Shown here one piece after another: positions 34,928-45,930 of a stretch of DNA of 64,000 nucleotides. Source of the DNA: Anarhynchus alexandrinus. Its lineage: Eukaryota; Chordata; Aves; Charadriiformes; Charadriidae. Each line of letters starts with the position of its first letter. Within the stretch, counting starts at the first letter, position 1. The DNA lies in NCBI GenBank assembly GCA_008711295.1, contig VUYV01000514.1, forward strand, positions 310,001-374,000. Reading direction: 5' to 3'. Both the position numbers and the translations under genes were made by a program. The notes under the pieces are model-generated. The model saw only the letters and a list, made by a program, of their open reading frames with translations. It did not search any database and was not told the DNA's origin.

Positions 34928-37900
34928 AGCAATTGTATTGACAGTTTGAAAAACCTCACTTTAATCTCCGCAGAGAAACATAATAGTTGAGATTTCCATT
35001 TAAAACATATCTGTTTTGATGAAATATAAAAGAATATGCTTTAACAAGCTGCTGTACCATTTTCAATCAGCACAAAAGCACAGATCACATTTTAGAGAGG
35101 TATTGTGAAATATTTCTAATGAAACTTGCACAAAAGTCCACCCTCTGAGAAAACTCAGCCTACCAGACTAATACATCAATAGAAAAAGAAAATGAGACAT
35201 GAAAACAAACTCTGGTTAGATGACGATAGGAAATGTTAGCTAGCCTAGAGGAAAGGAAAAGCTTGGAATTTAATGTAAAATTTAACTCTTCTTTTGACAC
35301 ATGCAATATTCAATGCTTCTTTGGTCGCGAAGTCTACAGCCATAAAGGCTATTTGTTGAGGAGTCGGGGGTAAAATAAATTATTCTGAGAAAGCTCTCAC
35401 ATGTTTGGCAGGTCTGAAAAATCAAGTCAATTATTAAGAACTATAAACATAGGTCTATCTGCATTTTGGATTTTTTCCCCACCATCCTTGATCTCAAATC
35501 ATCCATGCAAAAATGCATCTTCTTCCTGTAGCCTCTTTTTGGCCTCTTTTCTTTTCTGGCTTGTTGTGTTTCACATAAACAACAAAGTGTTTTTCCTTCT
35601 CTAGCTCACGGTTAGGTCATCAGCTGCACTTGCAAAGGGAGAATATGTTACAGGAGCTTTATTCTACCTTGTGCCCATTTGATCTTGACCATAAAAGGGG
35701 TCTGTCATAGGAAGGCATGAGGTGGGAACGGTGCAGAGGGCTCAGGCCTTGTACTGATCACCAGGAAGGGCAGCTCGGGGGCTGATTCTGCTGAGGATCT
35801 GGAGTGGGATAGGCTGTAGGATTGGGCTGAGCTCCTTTGCTTTTCCATGACCACTGCCATGCACTGGGCAAAGCCCTTCATCCTGCGGATCCTTGGTTTC
35901 CCAGCCATGAAATGGGAATAGAAAACCTTTATTATTGGCCTAGGCCTCTCCTACCAGTTTTGATATAAAATATTCAGGGGGAATTCATTCCTACTGGATG
36001 TCCGAGCTGTACTTCACACAGTGAAGTCCCCAGTCTCCAGTGGTGCCTCTTGCTATACAAATAAACTATAGTGATAAATATGTCTCTCGAGGAACAAATT
36101 TCCCTGAGCCAATGGAGCTCTGAGCAGCCCCCTTAGGCAAGTTCACCCTTTCATGCTCAGCATTTAAAACTCATTTTATGAGCTGGTTATATGCTTATAA
36201 TGTTTAATCTTTGCCTAATACTTTTTATGGGGTCCTTGTGGATGAAGGGTACACTTAGAGGGAAAGTCAGGCTATGTGAAAACTGCTTACAGCAAGAGCT
36301 GGGAGGAGTGGTTAGCTGAGAATTGGGGAATAATCCTGTAGGTCCTTAACACCAGAACCTGAAAATGAGGGAATTAAGGCTCTTTACTGCTATTCTGCAA
36401 TTTTTCTCCAGCTCCTGTTTTGGTCCATGAATGTTTCCCTATAGCCAAGGTAGATATGCTGTTGGCTAGATGGCACATTCCGTTATTACATTGTCTCATA
36501 ATAAAAACAACATTAACTTGCATTATCAGAGCCTTAACTGACTGCAAAGAGGATATTCAGCCCTTAAAACTCCCATTGACTGTTGCTGAAGGCACCCACG
36601 CAGGAGGCTGACCTTTAGTTCTGTTGCACCATTTGCAAGGTAACTCTGCTCACCTCTTTTCGTAGTGGCTGATCCTCATGGGAAGCATCTCTATAATACT
36701 TGCCCACTATGAAATGCGACTCTTTTTAGCTCAAAGGAAAAGTTTGTGCTTTCTGCAGTTGTGGGAGTCAGTCCCTTCTGATGAGCTACAGCAGCATCAC
36801 CTCCACTCATCTGTGCAAAGGTCTTCTCTCTCCCCCTCATCTCATCCTTTCCTGACCTCCTCTGTGAGCTTGTGATAGCACAAGATCTCCCAGGAAAATA
36901 CAGAGCTCATCTCCACACAAAAAAAAGGAAGTCACTGCTGACTTCCAGAGACTTTGGGTCATGGCTTCTGCACTCCTCCTGCCTTTCACTTCTATGTGCT
37001 GATCTCTGTATGTAAAAACATTTGTTCCCACACACTGGATGACATATAGTGCATGCACCCATGGACATCCTCTATCAACCTTCACAGAAAAACAGTCCCT
37101 TGCTGCTTTCTACACCCACATGAGCTTCTTCCTGCAACACCATCTCTTCACAGACCTTTGTAAACACCAGCAAACCCGCGTGGCAGAGAGGATCTGCCAA
37201 CCCACCAGAGACTCCGGGCTTACAAAACAGAGCTTTGTGAGACGTGCTTTCTCAGAGGGCTCCAAACCCTCCACAAATCCATTATCACAACCCGGGGAAA
37301 ACCCTGGCATTACTCTGGGCTAACATCCGAGCTGGCATTCCCAGCCAGTTCTCACACGTAGGGAGTACCGAGGCATTTGGCTGCATGAACCCCGATCCAT
37401 CGCGCATTGAGGCTCGCTGCTCAACACTACTAGTTCTGGTGATCATATGAACACTGCAAGACCCTCCAGTCTGTTCTACCCAAGTACAGCCCACTGACAT
37501 TAAAAAAGTTATACTTTTGGAAAAATGAACTGAATGAGGCTCTCTTTTATGGAAAACAACACATTATTTCAACCTCCACAGAGCAGGTGCCTCTGGCTCT
37601 TCACGTATCAAGCTCAGCTAATGTTTTGATTGCAAATAAATATCTGCCTTGCTTTTAACTCACTTAAGCTGACTGTTCCCCGTAGCCATTTGCAGCACAA
37701 TATGGTGTGAAATTGTCCGTGTGAATTGGAAATCTTAACTTCTACTTTTGTTGCTCTCGGTCAAGATTGCAGTCTCTTACCTCATGCCAAAATGACACCT
37801 GTAGTGGACAAAAACACTGGTACAGATCTAACACAGTGGCAGAGCTGAAAGCCCCTGAATACTCACTTAAGATGTCTACCTGGGTGAAAATAAACACGAA

Positions 37901-38432
37901 TTATTTGGATGATGATTCAGATCAGATGCCACAAAAAAAACGGAGAGATTACTTACACTGCAAAGAAAAACTTTGGCTCACACAGTACTTTTAAGCAATT
38001 TTCCTCATACTTTAGTCACAGAGTTGCAATGGATAGTAATTATTACAGTCTTTAATACAGACTTCAGCCCCCCTCCTTTTTCTCCTCCCTCAGAGAAAAA
38101 AAAATTTATAGGTAGTAATTTTCCTTCATTGGCCAACACACGGCTGTGTGTGAAGAATATTCTCTGGATATCCAGCACGATGTAGGCTTTGATGGATGGA
38201 AATAAAAGATCATTCTCTGCGAGCTGGAGCTGAAATGTTAGCCTTTGAGAGCAAAGGTTATTTTATCAGGAAATAAATCAGAGCCCTCTTTCATTACTGT
38301 TTTTTTCCGAGCTCATCTCAGTGATGACTAGGGTGTGTGTTCAGACCACAGGAATCTGAAGAACCACCCAGTCGCTTCATCAGTCCTAGAAGACGACAGG
38401 GCCCAGAGTCAAAGCAGCACCATCCTGGATCC
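34928..38432. other. Unassigned non-coding DNA
   Basis: No gene or named repeat was recognised. The segments 34930-35350 and 37500-38300 are AT-rich and look single-copy; they could hold conserved non-coding sequence, which cannot be tested here. Frames are short on both strands and carry no domains. Confidence 0.45.
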
Positions 38433-38500
38433 TTTTTTTTTTTCTTTTTCTTTTTTTTTTTGTGTTTGGTCTTATTTCTGTTTGTTTGTTTGGATGTTCT
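38433..38500. repeat. Poly-T / TTTG low-complexity tract
   Basis: T-runs interrupted by single C residues (38433-38462) continue into a TTTG-rich stretch to about 38495. On the minus strand it would be an A-rich tail with CAAA units, but no retrocopy body is recognisable on the expected side. Frames crossing it show meaningless poly-Phe or poly-Lys. Confidence 0.85.
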
Positions 38501-38519
38501 CATTTGTAGGCTGGTGGTT

Positions 38520-39245
38520 ACAGTTCATTCCATGAACTCCGAGCCAAGAAACGCTGGGTTTTACTCCCAGCAGCCCATCCCCTGCGCCGCCACGCTGCGA
38601 GATGCCATCCTGCCGCTCCTCTTGGTCCGTCCTGGGGAGCCGCCTTTCTCCAGGCTGCGGGGAGGGTCCGAGGCCTTTCTGCAGACCAACATCCACAACT
38701 CTCCACTGCTTTTCTTCAAAGGAGAGGCTCTGCCCTGCTGTCTGACACAACGCCTCCCCTCTGCTCTCTGCAAGCTCACGTGTGGCACTGAGGCGGTGTG
38801 CCAGCCATGGAGGTGGCTGTCCTGCCAGTGGTGGTGTTTGGGGATGTGGTTATGGAGCCTTCAGACCCCTACAGAGGGAGGAAACACGTTATCAGGTCTT
38901 TCCTAAGGAGACATGCAGGAGGGAATTGTGCTCTGCCCATGTGCCCAAAGCGAGGGGAAAGACAGGGCCCAACAGAGCGGCGACTGAGGAGAGGAAAGGA
39001 GGGAGGGCTTGGGGAGGCAAATGGTGGATGGCAAAGTGGGGAAGCACTGAGACAAGCCAGCACATATGTTGGCATCCCCGAGGGCGGGTAGCACAGGCTA
39101 CCAGCAGGGTGAAACTGCAAGCCATGGAGGAGCAGGGTGTGGGTACGCGAGCGAGCGGGGAGGGTAAGCACAGCCCTTGCCAGGGAGCCAGGCCCATACA
39201 GCGTCCACAGCCCGCGGCCTGTAGCACTTCCCTACCTCAAAACCT
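38520..39245. other. GC-richer block with overlapping open frames
   Basis: GC and CpG content rise, notably at 38575-38690 (GCGCCGCCACGCTGCGAG and similar). Many frames are open on both strands (for example 38337-38906 and 38782-39252 plus, 38892-39227 minus), but no translation has recognisable domains, so the openness reflects low AT content. A promoter-like role is possible but nothing specific supports it. Confidence 0.4.
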
Positions 39246-39599
39246 GAAATAAACTTGGACACCACACCTTCAAGAAAAGATACAGCTATTTATAAGCATT
39301 CCAGCTATGCCTTTGATGCTATTTCAAAACCCTAAGATATAATTTAGGGTGGTTTTTTTTTTTTTAAATGAGAGTATGAGACAAGAGGGGAAAAAAATGT
39401 TTAAAAACAGAAATAAAGTCCGACGGTCACATTTCACTGTTGACCTACATGCAGGTCTCACTCAGCACCTGCCTTCTCTGCAATCAGACTTTTTAATTCA
39501 CTGATTTTTCACAGAATTTTTTATACAATTAAATGTGCATTTTTTCCAAATATAAATTTTACATTTATCTGCTGCTAAACATGCATCCCTCATGCCCCT

Positions 39600-39740
39600 T
39601 CAGGAAACAGAACAGATATCACTGTTTTACACATGGCAAAACTAAGACATCAACACAGTAGATGACAAGTCAAGTTTGCCAAGGCAAGCCTATGTCAGAG
39701 ATAAGAGGAGAGCACGACTGCTTCATTTTCAGTTCTGATG
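39600..39740 (+). repeat. Possible ancient MIR-like sauropsid repeat fragment
   Basis: The sequence order ATATCACTGTTTTACACATG, GGCAAAACTAAGACATCAAC, GATGACAAGTCAAGTTTGCC, AAGGCAAGCCTATGTCAGAG recalls an old repeat with the phrases CATTTTACAGATGGGGAAAC, TGAGGCACAGAG, AAGTGACTTGCCCAAGGTCA and CAGTGGCAGAG. The order of blocks is kept along about 140 bp with many substitutions. The assignment is from memory. Confidence 0.42.
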
Positions 39741-39954
39741 CTAAATGTCAAGCTTTTCTTTTTAATCTATTTTACTGCAACCTGGCAATGATTGTAAGCC
39801 TGACTGGAGAAATAAGATCTTCAAATTGAATGTCTCTCAGTGATCTCACTGTGACTCCTACATTTATTTTACCACAATATCCTGCCAGAGATGGAGTTTT
39901 TGCCTGTTCTTGACAAGAATGTAGATTATATAATGTCTTAATTATGGGACGTAT

Positions 39955-40112
39955 CCCCTTCCATCACTGGAAACATTCGAGGACAGGTTGGACAGGGCTC
40001 TGGGCAACCTGATCTAGTTGAAGATGTCCCTGCATGTCGCAAGGTGGGGTTGGATTAGATGATCTTTAAAGGTCCCTTCCTACCCAAACTATTCTGTGCT
40101 GATTCTATGATC
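39955..40112 (+). mobile_element. CR1 LINE 3' end
   Basis: A 5'-truncated CR1 piece. It contains the end-of-element phrases CATCACTGGAAACATTCGAG, ACAGGTTGGACAGGGCTCTG, GGCAACCTGATCTAGTTGAA, GGGTTGGATTAGATGATCTT and AAAGGTCCCTTCC. It finishes with degenerate octamer-like tail units (ATTCTGTG...GATTCTATGAT). The sense strand is plus. Divergence is moderate, and there is no open frame. CR1 copies in birds are typically truncated from the 5' side like this one. Confidence 0.92.
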
Positions 40113-40927
40113 ACCTTTTTGGAGGTCTCCTTGTTATATGACAAAGGTTGTGAAGGAGTTGCAAGATCCAAGCTTTAGAAGTACCATTGATCAAGATCCA
40201 TGCAATGATATTAGCCACCACAGAAGGCTCCTTTGAATAAAATATGCAGAATTTATGCTGGTGAAAATGGGTCATCTCATCAGGACCTCTTCTGCTTACC
40301 CATATTTTGCACAGCTTTTAGTGAGCCACAGTCTTGCAAAGTCTTCGACTAGGTTTTGTCGGGGCAGTAAACAACCTGTTTGGGTCTGATCTTCCCTCGC
40401 CTCCTTGAATGAAGCCAGAAGAGAATCTGAACCAGCATTTCATCGTCCTGAGGAAGCACACCAGATCTGATACATTTTAGAAGGCAGCATTTTAAACACG
40501 GCTTTGACCTTTTCTGGTCCTGGCCTTGTGCCCACTGTATCAATCACATGCTATGAGAACAGCAGCTGGGTTTATCACAGCATACATTTTCCTCTATCTA
40601 ATTACAGTCCTGCAGCCTAAATTATCTGCACAGCTTTGTTTGAAGTCTATAATGCGTGCTTTGAACATCCCTTAAACTTCCCGCCAGTCTTGCAAAATCT
40701 TCCTCTGATTGCTCTGGAAGGTTTCGGGGCACCCACCATACCGAGCAGGAAGCAACAAAATCAACGTCTTCAGGGAAGTGTAAGAGACAGAAGCTAATGT
40801 GCCGAATTCAGCAGTTGCATCTATGGGATGCACACTGCATTACATTACATTGATGTCCATTCCCTCCAGAAGTGTAATCTCAATTCTTTAAGCCTTTAAG
40901 CCTTCTTTATACTGCTTAGCTGATACT
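40113..40927. other. Unassigned non-coding DNA
   Basis: No gene or named repeat was recognised. A small ATTACATTACATT repeat is present near 40840. Confidence 0.45.
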
Positions 40928-41022
40928 AAAAAAAAAAAAAAAAAAAAAAACACCCCAAAAAAACAAAACCCAAACAAGCAACAGGAAAAAAAAAAACCAA
41001 CCAAAACCAAAAACCACACCAT
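40928..41022. repeat. Poly-A / CAAA low-complexity tract
   Basis: A run of 23 A residues (40928-40950) is followed by A-rich sequence with CAAA, CCAAAA and AACC units to about 41020. The plus strand is A-rich, so a retrocopy would have to lie to the left, but none is recognisable there. Avian CR1 does not end in poly-A, so this tract is not a CR1 tail. Confidence 0.88.
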
Positions 41023-44000
41023 GCTTGAAGGCATCAAAGAAATAGGAAATATAGGAAATATCATCTGTATAAAACAGCTTGCCGGCTGGCTTGGGAATGG
41101 TGTAATGCCTTTGGCGGTCTCAAGGCAGTGGCCCTGGAGGGAAGGGAGGAGAGCAATGGAAAGGCCAGGGCAGAGGACGGGGATGGGGAGAGATATGTAC
41201 GAAGAGGGCAGCATGGAGAGCATGAGGGTGCCGAGATGCCCTGGCATGGCTCAAAGGATGCTGCTCTAGAAACCCAGCAGAGCCCAGGATGTGCCCAGGA
41301 ACACTTGGAAATGCAGCCATGGCTCCCAGACCTCCCAGAGGGTACTTTATCCATACTGCGCTCTCGCATGGGACTCTCTATGTACCTGCTGAGTTTAACA
41401 TTTATGAAAGCCTGAGTGCATCACTGAAGACATTATACTTAACTCTGGGATGGGGGGAAGATACCAAAATACACTGTGAACAGACTTTTCTTAAACACCG
41501 TTTTCAAAATGCCTCCAGGATTATTCACCTCATTTTAAATACATACTGTATTTTAAACCTGCTTAAATATATCTTTAACTGAAGACTGGACAAGTTCCAA
41601 CAAAGTCATCCATGTAGTTGAGGTAAATGATACGCAATTTATGACCATATGTTATTTTATTAAATAAAAAACAACAAAAACTGTCATTGCCAAAGAAAAA
41701 AAGAAAATATCTTCCCAGAAGAAAACATGTATTTACTTAATATTATGGCTGCAATACAAGCTAAGAGAAGCCAAGAGATTCAAAGTCAAGGCTATCCTTT
41801 ATGCTTTTACCCAGCAGCTATATGAGGTAAGAGCCAAGTGCCAGCCATAACTCGCATTTCTTGTCCAGCGCTGGTTGATGTACCAATTTGTACGTTATGG
41901 AAACAGGCTTCATCTGTTCTGTCAAACCCTTTCCTGCTTTTGCAGTGCCCACAATAAGTACCCAGCAGTATCCTCTTCCTGACTCTTTTCCGTCTTTTTT
42001 AGTCAAAAGCTGCTTCAGCCCAGCTGTCCCTGGGAGGGTGCCACAGGCAGAGTTGTAGGGCTGAGCCCTCCCAAGCCCGTCTGTGGTGGAGCAGTATGGG
42101 ACAGCCTGGCCCCGAACCCAAGGACAGACCTTCCCAGGAGAAGCAAACCCTTAGAAGATGGAGGGGTAGGATGGATGCCAGTAGTCAGCTGAGCCAAGGG
42201 CCCAGTGCGTCCTGGCACAGGGAGCATCCTGGCTTGTGGGGCTCTGCAGCAGCCTGCACCCATATGCAGAGGGCAGGGGACTGTGCTCCACACTGCCGCA
42301 GTTTTTGGCAGCTCTGGGCACCAGCCCCCTCCCCTCAACATCTCTGGACTCAGATCCCTGGACTCAGCTACCCCATCAGCATACGCTTCAGTTCCTATAG
42401 GCACTAATGGGAAGCTGAACCCTGTCCTGAAGCAATGCTCACATGGGCTTCCCCAGCCACTTTACTTAGGATCCAGCAGGAGTCAGGGCAATGTACGGCA
42501 ATACTGGCACCAACACGATCATATTTTTCCTGTTTGCTCTGATTTCTCTCTTCCCCCATAGTTCAGGAGTGCTCAGACGAACCTTAGGATTTCCCAAGTT
42601 CTGCCCAACCTTGTGATAAGGTGCCCAGAACCAAGAGGAACTCAGCTCTTGCCCCAGCAGCAACAGCTCAGTCCACAAGCCACACTATTATTTACCATAT
42701 ATATTGCATTAAGCTAAATACCTGAGCCACGGATCAAGACCTTGTTGTGCCATGGACCAACACACCGTTGTGTCAGGCACTGCACAGCCTCAGAACTGAG
42801 GGATGATCCCCACTCCGACAAGCATATGGGGAGGAAAACCTGACTTCGCTGTTGCAAATAAGCACTGTTCATTGCTCTGAACCAGTATCACAACATAACA
42901 GCAAATACCATTTCCCGATACACTTTCCAGTGTTCCCCTGTCCACAGGGTTTGTTCTCACAGCAGCACAAGGAGAGGTGAGAAGGATATGTGCTGGGGGC
43001 GTGGGGGAGAGCAGAGGTGTCCCCAGTCAAGGGTTTGTGGGATGGATGGCTTGCACTTGAATGCAGGGCATGCTGGCTGACAGGCTAGAGGATTAAAGGG
43101 TTGCATACCAAGTGGAATTAAGAAGTGCTAGTTTTCCTAGCTCCTATAATTTGTAAAGAACGGAAAGAAAAAAAAATTCTCGTGGAATTAATCTATTTCT
43201 TATGCTCATTCCAGCTGTGTTTAATTTACCCTCTGCTATTTCTCCCCTCTGATCGAGGAATGCTGTATCCTTACATTCATATTTCCCCTCAAAATCCCCG
43301 CGTTGAGCAGAGCTTTTCTTAATTGCTTTAATATGCTGTGTTCTGGGACGGGAGAAGCTGATCCAGAGTGACAACTGATCCCTCTCCCCCAGCACTGCTG
43401 CAGCCCCACTCCCCAGCCTCACTCGCTGGCACGGGGGTCCTTCAACCCCCAGCAGCCCCCGCTCGCTGCCCGCTGCCCCCGGGGCTGTGGTGCCAGCAGG
43501 CTCTGGCTGCAGCCTACGCCAGCCCCGTTGACCCAACTCTGCACGTGCAAAGAAGAAACTACGTTGTGCACTTGACAGTCACACCAAGCACCCTGCAGCA
43601 AAGCCAGAATATTCCCCTCCGCCTGGCTCACTTTCATTCATGGATTAAAAGGCAAGCAAGAGGCCTTCAGGCGGGTGGCTGGGGCCAGGCGTCCTGGCGA
43701 GCCTGCCCACCAGTGATTTAGCAACCAACGTGCCAGATGGACCAAGCCTGGAAGAGCAGGGATGAGGGCAATGCCAAGCCAACAAGGCAAGGGGATTGCA
43801 AAAGGGGAAACCAGGGAAGAGGAAGGGAGATCCAGAGAACCTTCCAGTTTTCTGCATGTGTGTTTGCCTTGACTCAGCTTGCTGTAGGTTTCCATCTGGA
43901 GCCCCTCAGGTAACCTGGGCTCTGCACCCAGCGTGCTCAGATGGGCTGCTAGACAGGGTGTCCATGCTGCAGGCAGCCTGAACACTTGTCACTATCTTTA

Positions 44001-45249
44001 ATGTGATAGGGAGACCTCTCTGCAGGCAGAACAAGACCCTCCCACCATCACGTAGCACTGGCTGGACAAACGACACTTGTATCTTAGCCCAGATCCAGAG
44101 CAAGGACACAACCTCCACTGCCTTCATCTGCCAGTTGCCTACTGACCCACCTTGCAGATGGGGCATTGCAAGACCATGGGAGCACTGGCTACTAAACTAC
44201 AGCCCTCTGCTCTCCAAATGAACCAAGAGTTTCCATGAGTTGTCACCCTTGGTTTCATTTTTATTGTGGGCCAAACATTTGTCCGTGTAACAGAATCCCA
44301 TACCTCAGCCAACGTGTTATTCCGTTCAGTGGGAGGGGGGTGTTCACGCAGGGGGTACAGACCTCTCCTGAGGATGAGCCACTGAGGGATAATGTATCTA
44401 GCCCTCTCCATAATGACCAGACTGAACATAACACAGCTTTTTGCCAAAATAATCACCACCATGTAGGCCACTCTCTCATGCTCTGTGCAAGTCATTAGGC
44501 CTAACTTATGTGGCAGAACTGCTCAGCAAAATGGAAATTTTATAGCAATTTATGAGGGTTAGGATGCATATTCTGTCCAATAACTTCCTGCTCATGGAAA
44601 TTTCCCTGTAGGTGTTTCTCCCCCTGCCCCAGCCCTGTTCCTCTGTTGCTGATGCTCTTATCCCTGTTCAGCTTTACTCTCATGCCCCTTGCTAGGAATC
44701 TACAGAGACGGCTCTCTCTCCACAGCCTTCAGGATTCATTGCTCCCCCCACTTTGAGAGCTACTCCGGGAAGCTTGGGACAGATCATGTGGCAGGACTAT
44801 TATTTTTTTTCCCTTGTTTTCCCATTCTGGCCTTTCCAGAGACAGCCGAACAACCGTAAATAGACCAAACTCTTGGAAGGGAGGAAAAATAAAGAAGAAA
44901 GACAGGCAAGTAGGATGATGACATGAAGTTACACAGCGCGACTGGGAAGCTGACAAAGAGGTAAATTATGTGGCCTTTTGGAGGGACGGCTAACAGCGGC
45001 GTGCACACGGCGCCCTGCCTTCAGCTTTGAAATGGCCAACAAGCAGGAGACCCGTTGTCTGCAGCGAGCCGGGCTGAGTCTCCTGGATGCCAGGGGACAC
45101 CGGCACCACCATGCCCACTAACAGGCCAACCTGGGGTTTCCTCCTCTTGTGGCCACAGGCATGTTTCACCACCGTCTGGCTGGCTGCTGCTATTTATTCC
45201 GTGATTTTCTAAAAATGTGCCTCGACCTAGAAGCCCAGACTGTTGCCAA
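41023..45249. other. Unassigned non-coding DNA with GC-richer patches
   Basis: No gene or named repeat was recognised. GC-richer stretches at 41090-41350, 42020-42340 and 43360-43560 produce overlapping open frames on both strands without domains. The patch at 43430-43510 (CGCTGCCCGCTGCCCCCGG) has a mild CpG increase. Confidence 0.45.
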
Positions 45250-45615
45250 CCTCCTTCTTTAATAAAAGTAACAACAGCAAGGTATTGAAAATCATGAGGC
45301 ATTTAGAAATATACAGACTCCTTTATGGGTGAAATAATCTAATAGACAAGCTGTTGTTAATTTACAGCCTCAATTTTCAGACACACTTCTTGAGTCAAAA
45401 GTACTTCCTGCTCCATAATTCCTACAGGGACACAGGTGGCCCAAATTGCAGTATACATCTACTGTACATTAAAATGTATTTCGGACTTAGCTTAAACATT
45501 TCTGAAATCTCAAGTTTATGTCTAGACTATTTTAATCAGCTAAATGTCATAATAAGCCATATGTTGGGCTTGATAGGTTACATATACCAGCCCCGCTCAT
45601 AAAGTATCAAAAGGT
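45250..45615. other. AT-rich single-copy-looking block, candidate conserved non-coding element
   Basis: No repeat or coding signal is recognised. The stretch has almost no CpG, few low-complexity runs, and motifs such as GTTGTTAATTTACAG and GACTATTTTAATCAGC. It sits just left of a CpG-rich patch (45720-45930). A regulatory role is only a possibility. Confidence 0.22.
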
Positions 45616-45719
45616 GTTTTTAAAAAGGAGTCTGTGTTTGTTTTACCAGGAAAATGGTGCTTTTAGTCAGTCGTATCAAACCTACTGGCGAAGTGCACAG
45701 GCTCTGACGTAACTACTGG

Positions 45720-45930
45720 GAAAGAGGGAGGCCGGGGTGGCCGCGGCGTGGGGGAACAGAGATCGCTCAATGTCCCCCACTGTCCCACGCCGGCTCTGCT
45801 GGCCAGGACCGCTCTCCTCCCACCACCCACCCGGGTCAGACGGCTTCACCCCTGCTGCCAATGGCCACCGGCACAGTCACCCGCGTGCTCCACAACCTGC
45901 TTCTCGTGGCAAGCGTGTTCCTGGGCTGAA
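45720..45930. promoter_or_regulatory. Short CpG-rich patch
   Basis: CpG density rises sharply for about 200 bp (AGGCCGGGGTGGCCGCGGCG near 45729, then CACGCCGG, CCCGGG and CACCCGCGTG). No exon, TATA or initiator arrangement is evident. The plus frames across it (45737-46078 and 45748-45993) look compositional. Confidence 0.27.

Noticed and set aside
38433..38500. Poly-T tract as the tail of a minus-strand retrocopy
   Set aside because: The DNA to its right shows no recognisable retrocopy body, and the tract is an interrupted low-complexity run.
38337..39252. Cluster of overlapping open frames on both strands
   Set aside because: One frame starts with a poly-Phe run from a T-tract and the rest follow GC-rich DNA. 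No domain or paralogue is recognised.
40928..41022. Poly-A run as the tail of a processed retrocopy
   Set aside because: No gene-like or repeat body precedes it, no target-site duplication is visible, and the tract degenerates into CAAA units like a simple repeat.
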